10,998 bases of DNA. Origin: JBGAMH01 sp044222045 (GTDB lineage Bacteria > Eisenbacteria > RBG-16-71-46). A program made the position numbers and the translations under genes. This document shows, piece after piece, positions 7,413-10,998 of the stretch. The first letter of the stretch is position 1; the number at the start of each line of letters is the position of its first letter. The stretch covers positions 1-10,998 of the forward strand of contig JBGAOB010000157.1 in NCBI GenBank assembly GCA_044222045.1. Direction: 5' to 3'. The notes under the pieces were generated by a model. It searched no databases. It was not told where the DNA came from and saw only the letters and a list, made by a program, of their open reading frames with translations.

Positions 7413-8711
7413 GTGTTCGTGTTCGGTTGCGCCGGGCCGGCGAAGCTCGCCCAGCGCAGCCAGGAGAGGCTCGACAAAGGTGAGTACGGACGTGCGGGCT
7501 TCGCGCTCAACAAGGAGCCCGGCAACGCGAGTGCACGTGCCGCGGCGGCCGAGGCCGGCAACGCGATGGCTCGCGACTGGGAGCGGCGCATCCACGCGCT
7601 GGCGCAGTCCGACAGCCTCGCCGCCGCCGAACAGGTGCTGGCCCTGAACGACTTTCGCGTGGGCGCCTCGCGCTACGCGCCGGTCACCGTGACGCCGACG
7701 TGGGCGGGCGAGGAGACCGCGTCGTAAAAGGCCAGGGCGCGGCGCGCACGTACTACCAGCGCGCGACGGCCGGACTCGCCGCGGCAGCGCCGCCGAAGCG
7801 CGCGTACTTCGGCTTCGGCGAGTCGCAGCGCTTCGTCACCGACTACCGCGACGCCGCGAAGCAGGCCGACAAGGCGCGCGACCGGGCGTTCGCGCGCGTC
7901 GCGATCGTGCCGTTCGCGACGGCGGGGAACCGGGCGATGCTCGGCCGCGACGTGGCGGCGGCGTGGCGCGACGACCTCGCCGAGCGGCTGACGCCGCCCG
8001 ACGCGCCGTTCACGAGCGTGCTCGGCAGCCCGGCGATCGAGCAGCAGATGAACCTGTCGCAGCTGGGCCGGCTGTCCCGTGCGGACGCCATCCGCCCGCG
8101 AATGTCATGCAGCGCGTGGTGTGGGGCTCGATCGGCGACGTCGACTCGAAGACGACGCTGCACCTGTTCACCGAGCGCATCGCGCGCCGCGTGACGCAGA
8201 AGGACGCCGAGGGCCACACGGTGACGCGCTGGGTGGACGAACCGGTGGAGGTCGTCTCGCGCGTGCGCACGGTGACCGTGGACGTGGACTACGAGGTGAT
8301 CTCCACGCGCGAGGGCGCCACGCTGGCGCACAGGAGCGCGCAGCGCTCCACGAACGCGCGCGTGGTGTGGACGTCGTTCGCGCCGGAGGGCGACCTCGCG
8401 AACTACGTGCACGTTTCCGACGAGACGCGCGCGTCGATCCCCGACCGGGCGAAGGCGATCGAGGCGCGGTGGAAGGACACGTGCGGTGAGGGCACGACGC
8501 TGCGCCAGGTGCTCGAAGCGCGCCGCGCCGCGCGCGACGGCGGCCGCTACGATCGCGGCGACGCTGAAGGCTTCGCCGGCACGGCGTTCGTGTTCCTGCG
8601 GTGGAGCTGCCGCCGGTCGACGACCTGCTTTACGCCCGCGCTCGCACGCGGCTGGGAACCGCTGCACGCCGACCTGCTGCGGCTGGATGCGACGGACGAC
8701 GTGGACCTTAG
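7413..8711 (+). CDS. Putative lipoprotein with CsgG/LpoB-like region (multiple frameshifts)
   Basis: I do not recognise a named gene. Before and across the GTG at 7413 the frame reads ALALVFVFGCAG, a hydrophobic run ending in a lipobox-like VFGC, so the true start lies upstream of 7413 and is obscured. The N-terminal part (SQERLDKGEYGRAGFALNKE and onward) is helical and TPR-like. Near 7720 the frame changes to TYYQRATAGLAAAAPPKRAY, followed by FARVAIVPFATAGNRAMLGR. Near 8090 it changes again to NVMQRVVWGSIGDVDSKTTL. The pattern of VAIVPF, a long helix, and VVWGSI is that of CsgG/LpoB/GNA1162-type folds. Further breaks near 8600 (giving VELPPVDDLLYARA) and near 8635 (ARGWEPLHADLLRLDATDDV) keep sensible sequence. 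Frame 1 would run on to 8865 through a terminator hairpin, so TAG at 8709-8711 is preferred as the end. Repaired length is roughly 430 aa. Confidence 0.55.
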
Positions 8712-8761
8712 GTCGCGATGTCGGGGGCGCGCGCCGAGGCGGCGGTCCGGGAAGGGGAACG

Positions 8762-8787
8762 AGGCGCGGCGAGCGATCGCCGCGCCT
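8762..8787 (+). terminator. Hairpin terminator after the putative lipoprotein gene
   Basis: A perfect 11-bp inverted repeat (AGGCGCGGCGA at 8762-8772 against TCGCCGCGCCT at 8777-8787) encloses a GCGA loop, which fits the stable GNRA tetraloop pattern. It starts about 50 bases after the proposed stop at 8711. There is no T-run afterwards, only TGCTT. Its position supports ending the lipoprotein gene upstream of it. Confidence 0.65.
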
Positions 8788-8840
8788 GCGTGCTTCGGAG
8801 TGAAGGAGGCTGGAGCCGCGCGGCCACGCGCCGCGCCGGA

Positions 8841-8876
8841 AGGGGAGAAGCGAAATCCCCCTTGAAGGGCTCCCCT
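8841..8876. repeat. Nested inverted repeat upstream of the SRPBCC operon
   Basis: Arms AGGGGAG (8841-8847) and CTCCCCT (8870-8876) enclose 22 bases that themselves contain a small hairpin (CCCT, TGA, AGGG). It lies between the terminator above and the candidate operator below. It may be part of a terminator or leader structure; a role is not shown. Confidence 0.35.
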
Positions 8877-8897
8877 CGGGCCGGGTAGTGTTCGCGA

Positions 8898-8915
8898 CTT
8901 GAACGAGCATTCAAG
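8898..8915. promoter_or_regulatory. Candidate TetR-family operator palindrome
   Basis: CTTGAACGAGCATTCAAG is an inverted repeat: outer arms CTTGAA and TTCAAG are perfect, and the inner bases ACG/CAT match with one exception (TTGAACG-AG-CATTCAA). It ends 32 bases before the ATG of the SRPBCC gene, whose operon encodes a TetR-family protein. Length, symmetry and position fit TetR/AcrR autoregulatory sites. The left arm, TTGAAC, could double as a -35 element, but no clear -10 is visible. Confidence 0.6.
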
Positions 8916-8934
8916 CCGCGACCACCCCCGTTTC

Positions 8935-8941
8935 CTGGAGG
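8935..8941 (+). promoter_or_regulatory. Ribosome binding site of the SRPBCC gene
   Basis: CTGGAGG ends 6 bases before the ATG at 8948, normal spacing that fixes this start and the signal peptide. Confidence 0.7.
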
Positions 8942-8947
8942 CCCTCG

Positions 8948-9571
8948 ATGCGCCTGTCCGCCGTCACCCGACTCGTCCTGCCAGCCCTGTTCGCGCTGCT
9001 GTTGCCGGTGGCTCCCGCGCGCGCCGCCCTGCCCGAAGGGGTCACCGAGACCTCGTACGTCCTGCCGGGGGGTGAGCGCGTGCTCGAACTGTCGGCCGAC
9101 GTTCCGGCCGGCGTGCAGGACGTGTGGGACGCGTGGGCGACCAGCGAGGGCTTCCGTGCGTGGGCTGCGCCGTTCGCGAACGTGGACCTTCGCGTGGGCG
9201 GCGCGGTCGAGTCGTCGTACGACCCGAAGGCGAAGCCGGGTGATCCGAACAACATCCGCAACGAGATCGTGGCCATGGTGCCCCTGCGGATGTTCCTGAT
9301 CCGCAACGTGCAGGCCCCGGGCAAGGTGCCGTTCGACGCGGCCACGTTCCAGAAGACCCAGACCGCGATCCTGCTGAGCCCGCTCGACGACAAGCACACG
9401 CGCGTGACCGTGACGAATGCGGGCTACCTCGCCGGCGCTCCGTGGGACGGCGTGTACGCCTTCTTCCGGGAGGGCAACGCCTGGTCGCTCCAGCAGCTCC
9501 GCTCGCGATTCGAGAAGGGGCCGACCGACTGGGCCAAGGTCATGGCGCCGAAGCCGTCCGCGAAGCCGTGA
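8948..9571 (+). CDS. Exported SRPBCC (START/AHSA1-like) domain protein
   Basis: This is an intact 207-aa frame with a good ribosome site. Residues 1-26 form a Sec signal peptide (MRLSAVTRLVLPALFALLLP, cleavage near ARA-A). The mature protein opens with a beta strand (ERVLELSADVPAGVQDVWDA), followed by WATSEGFRAWAAP, the helix-grip signature of AHSA1-type SRPBCC proteins. Then come DLRVGGAVESSYDP, NEIVAMVPLRMFLIR, FQKTQTAILLSPLDDKHTRV, and the long C-terminal helix (GVYAFFREGNAWSLQQLRSR) that closes the hydrophobic pocket. The fold usually binds lipids, sterols or other small hydrophobic ligands; the ligand here cannot be told. Most AHSA1 relatives are cytoplasmic, so export is notable. The stop overlaps the TetR gene by GTGA, and the operator candidate lies just upstream, so the two genes very probably form one regulated unit. 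Confidence 0.85.
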   Translation: MRLSAVTRLVLPALFALLLPVAPARAALPEGVTETSYVLPGGERVLELSADVPAGVQDVWDAWATSEGFRAWAAPFANVDLRVGGAVESSYDPKAKPGDPNNIRNEIVAMVPLRMFLIRNVQAPGKVPFDAATFQKTQTAILLSPLDDKHTRVTVTNAGYLAGAPWDGVYAFFREGNAWSLQQLRSRFEKGPTDWAKVMAPKPSAKP

Positions 9572-10227
9572 CGGCGGACACCCGCACGCGCATCGTGCGC
9601 GCGGCGATGGAGCTGTTCTGGGAGAAGGGCTACCAGTCCACGTCCATGGCCGAGCTGTTCGTGCGCGCCGGGATCAACGCCGGCAGCCTGTACCACTTCT
9701 TCCCGGGCAAGCAGGACGTGCTCGTGGCCGTGCTCGCCGCGTACCGGGAAGGCATCGGCGCGATGCTGCTGGAACCGGCGTGGGCCGGGGTCGACGATCC
9801 CCTGGAGCGCGTGTTCGCGTTGCTCGCGCGCTACCGGGCGCTGATCGTGCAGACCGACTGCACGTACGGCTGCCCGATCGGCAGCATCGCGCTCGAACTG
9901 CACGAGCCCGACCCGGTGGTGCGCGAGCTGCTCGCGGCGAACTTCGACGCGTGGACGGGAGCGGTCGAGGGTCAGCTGGCCGCCGCGGGACCGCGGTTGC
10001 CGGCCGACATCGACCGCCGGGCGCTCGCCGAGTTCGTGCTGACCACGATGGAGGGCGCGGTCATGCTCACGCGCACGCACCGTGACGTGGGCTACTTCGA
10101 CCGCGCGATCGCCGAGTTGCGGCGGTACGTGGAGCGGCTGCAGGCGGGAGCGCCGCCATCGCCGGCGGGCTCGTCGCGCGGCACCGGGTCACGTGCGGCG
10201 ACGAGCCGTCGGCGCACGCGCGGCTGA
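9568..10227 (+). CDS. TetR/AcrR family transcriptional regulator
   Basis: The GTG at 9568 overlaps the SRPBCC stop (GTGA); this start gives MTADTRTRIVRAAMELFWEK, the standard first helix of TetR proteins. The frame is open further upstream, but only as a shadow of the SRPBCC gene. The DNA-binding helix-turn-helix covers about residues 25-45 (TSMAELFVRAGINAGSLYHF), followed by FPGKQDVL. The ligand-binding half has TDCTYGCPIGSIALEL, a GCP-I-G motif seen in LmrA/YxaF-like TetR members. Cys98 and Cys102 could in principle sense redox state, which is speculative. Total length is 219 aa. The last 30 residues (from about RLQAGAPPSP) are low-complexity and overlap a perfect 10-bp inverted repeat, so they may not belong to the folded protein. 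It probably represses its own operon through the palindrome at 8898-8915. Confidence 0.88.
   Translation: MTADTRTRIVRAAMELFWEKGYQSTSMAELFVRAGINAGSLYHFFPGKQDVLVAVLAAYREGIGAMLLEPAWAGVDDPLERVFALLARYRALIVQTDCTYGCPIGSIALELHEPDPVVRELLAANFDAWTGAVEGQLAAAGPRLPADIDRRALAEFVLTTMEGAVMLTRTHRDVGYFDRAIAELRRYVERLQAGAPPSPAGSSRGTGSRAATSRRRTRG
10168..10207. repeat. 10-bp inverted repeat at the 3' end of the TetR gene
   Basis: GGCTCGTCGC (10168-10177) and GCGACGAGCC (10198-10207) are perfect complements separated by 20 bases, inside the last codons of the TetR gene. It could act in termination or 3'-end protection of the SRPBCC-TetR transcript. The loop is long and no T-run follows, so this is uncertain. Confidence 0.4.
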
Positions 10228-10446
10228 GCGAAGCGGGGGCGGAGACTCGCTCGAGCTCCGCGACATGCTCTCGCGGGTGCTCGTCGGCGATCGCATTTCG
10301 CCGCTCGGGGAATGCGTGCGAGAGGTGCATCGACATTCGCCGTGAGTGTCGCCGCTCGTTCCGATACGGCGAGCGATCCATGCGCGTCTACGACTCCCGT
10401 ACCAGTTGACTCCCCCCAAGCGCCGGTTCAGCATGCCGAAGGTTTG

Positions 10447-10465
10447 GGGTCCTCTGCGTGGACCC
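10447..10465. repeat. Short hairpin in the pntA upstream region
   Basis: GGGTCC (10447-10452) and GGACCC (10460-10465) form a 6-bp stem around the 7-base loop TCTGCGT. It is short enough to be chance; recorded because two further hairpins follow in the same gap. Confidence 0.3.
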
Positions 10466-10575
10466 ATCACGACCGGCGCCACTCCCGATGGCCCAACGGC
10501 CGTCGTCGCAGCACTCCGGCGCATCCGCCACGGGGTGTGGAGGTACAGAAGCCGGCTCCAACTCGATCGAGGGCC

Positions 10576-10594
10576 CCGGGCCGCACCGGCCCGG
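10576..10594. repeat. GC hairpin in the pntA upstream region
   Basis: CCGGGCCG (10576-10583) and CGGCCCGG (10587-10594) form a perfect 8-bp all-GC stem with the 3-base loop CAC. No T-run follows, so it is not a classical Rho-independent terminator. It could be part of an RNA structure or a processing site. Confidence 0.35.
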
Positions 10595-10681
10595 CATCCC
10601 CATGCCGCATCCGTACCCAGTGACTCCACCGCGCGAAGGAACGCCGGGTGAACGAGCGATCCCCGCGGGCTGGATTTCCGA

Positions 10682-10701
10682 GCCTCGACCCCGATCGAGG
10701 C
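10682..10701. repeat. Leader hairpin directly upstream of the pntA ribosome site
   Basis: GCCTCGA (10682-10688) and TCGAGGC (10695-10701) form a perfect 7-bp stem with the 6-base loop CCCCGA. It ends 6 bases before the Shine-Dalgarno sequence at 10708, so it would sit in the 5' untranslated leader, or be a DNA operator if transcription starts downstream of it. Confidence 0.4.
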
Positions 10702-10707
10702 CTGTTC

Positions 10708-10713
10708 AGGGGA
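10708..10713 (+). promoter_or_regulatory. Ribosome binding site of pntA
   Basis: AGGGGA ends 5 bases before the ATG at 10719, supporting that start. Confidence 0.65.
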
Positions 10714-10718
10714 CCTTC

Positions 10719-10998
10719 ATGGCTTTGGTGATCGGCATTCCGTCTGAAGTGGAACCGGGCGAGAAACGTGTCGCCACGGTGCCCGAAGTGGTGGAAAAGC
10801 TCATCAAGCTGGGCTTCTCCGTGACCGTGCAGAGCGGGGCGGGCGACGCCGCGAACTGCGACGACGCGTCGTACACCGCCGCCGGCGCGAACATCGCGCT
10901 CACGGCGCAGCTGCTCTGGGCCAACTCGGACGTGATCTTCAAGGTGCGCCCGCCCCGGCTCGACGAAGTCGCGTTGATGCGGCCCGGCGCCACGCTGG
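10719..10998 (+). CDS. pntA: NAD(P) transhydrogenase subunit alpha, N-terminal part (3' partial)
   Basis: The frame opens at ATG 10719 and is still open at the window end, giving 93 complete codons. The protein begins MALVIGIPSEVEPGEKRVAT, then PEVVEKLIKLGFSVTVQSGAG, SYTAAGANI and VIFKVRPPRLDEVALMRPGA. This is the AlaDH/PNT N-terminal domain, and the order of motifs follows E. coli PntA closely (GIPRE, RVAATP, LLKLGF, ESGAG, ILKVNAP, ALLNPGTTL). Alanine dehydrogenase shares this domain but resembles it less well. PntA forms the NAD-binding part of the proton-translocating transhydrogenase, which transfers hydride from NADH to NADP+ at the inner membrane. The remaining subunits would be expected just beyond the window. 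Confidence 0.88.
   Translation, partial: MALVIGIPSEVEPGEKRVATVPEVVEKLIKLGFSVTVQSGAGDAANCDDASYTAAGANIALTAQLLWANSDVIFKVRPPRLDEVALMRPGATL

Larger units (their letters stand above)
10228..10718. other. Intergenic region before pntA
   Basis: About 490 bases without a recognisable gene. Frames of about 100 codons are open on both strands, but their translations are Arg/Pro-rich, match nothing and lack ribosome sites. The stretch holds three hairpins, listed separately, and must contain the pntA promoter, which I cannot locate. It could hold a small RNA or a decayed gene, with no direct support. Confidence 0.5.

Noticed and set aside
8712..8865. Extension of the lipoprotein gene to the TGA at 8865
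   Set aside because: The added sequence is Arg/Pro/Gly-rich and passes through an 11-bp terminator hairpin. A TAG at 8709-8711 in a neighbouring frame gives a more sensible end.
10346..10651. 101-codon frame in the pntA upstream region
   Set aside because: No ribosome site, no recognisable motif, and overlapping frames of similar length are open on both strands.
1..10998. tRNA, rRNA, CRISPR arrays, insertion sequences, integrase or attachment sites
   Set aside because: Looked for on both strands; no cloverleaf, spaced direct repeats, transposase motifs or flanking duplications were found by eye.

Overview
The window is very GC-rich (about 70% by eye) bacterial chromosome with short intergenic gaps, translationally coupled starts (GTGA and ATGA overlaps) and Shine-Dalgarno sites. 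An Omp28 protein ending in a FlgD-Ig/type IX-sorting-like domain, beside a DUF6029 outer-membrane protein, points to the FCB superphylum, perhaps a Candidatus Eisenbacteria-like lineage. That placement is inference from gene families only. No tRNA, rRNA, CRISPR, insertion sequence or phage gene was seen.

Region A (2-5282, + strand) is a compact four-gene operon: an Omp28-type lipoprotein with a PEGA domain (cut by the window edge), a multidomain Omp28 protein with a GATase-like region and a C-terminal FlgD-Ig domain, a TlpA-like thioredoxin, and a DUF6029-like beta-barrel protein. All four look exported. Three carry a CxxC thioredoxin motif, and the barrel ends with its own C-x4-C pair. They may form an envelope thiol-redox or outer-membrane protein maturation module. 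A 13-bp hairpin (5288-5319) separates the operon from the convergent genes that follow.

Region B (5348-7002, - strand) holds an exported rubrerythrin-like ferritin-fold protein and, upstream of it on the same strand, a DUF4386 membrane protein. Region C (7413-8711, +) is an unnamed lipoprotein with a CsgG/LpoB-like stretch, followed by an 11-bp terminator hairpin. Region D (8898-10227, +) is a two-gene operon, an exported SRPBCC (START-like) protein overlapping a TetR-family regulator, preceded by a near-perfect palindrome that is a good candidate operator. Region E starts pntA (transhydrogenase alpha subunit), cut by the right edge, behind about 490 bases of non-coding DNA containing three hairpins.

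A general caution: six of the nine main genes switch reading frame in mid-protein, some several times, yet conserved protein sequence continues in the new frame. This looks like uncorrected single-base indels in the assembly rather than gene decay. Coordinates of those genes are given as the span of the repaired gene.
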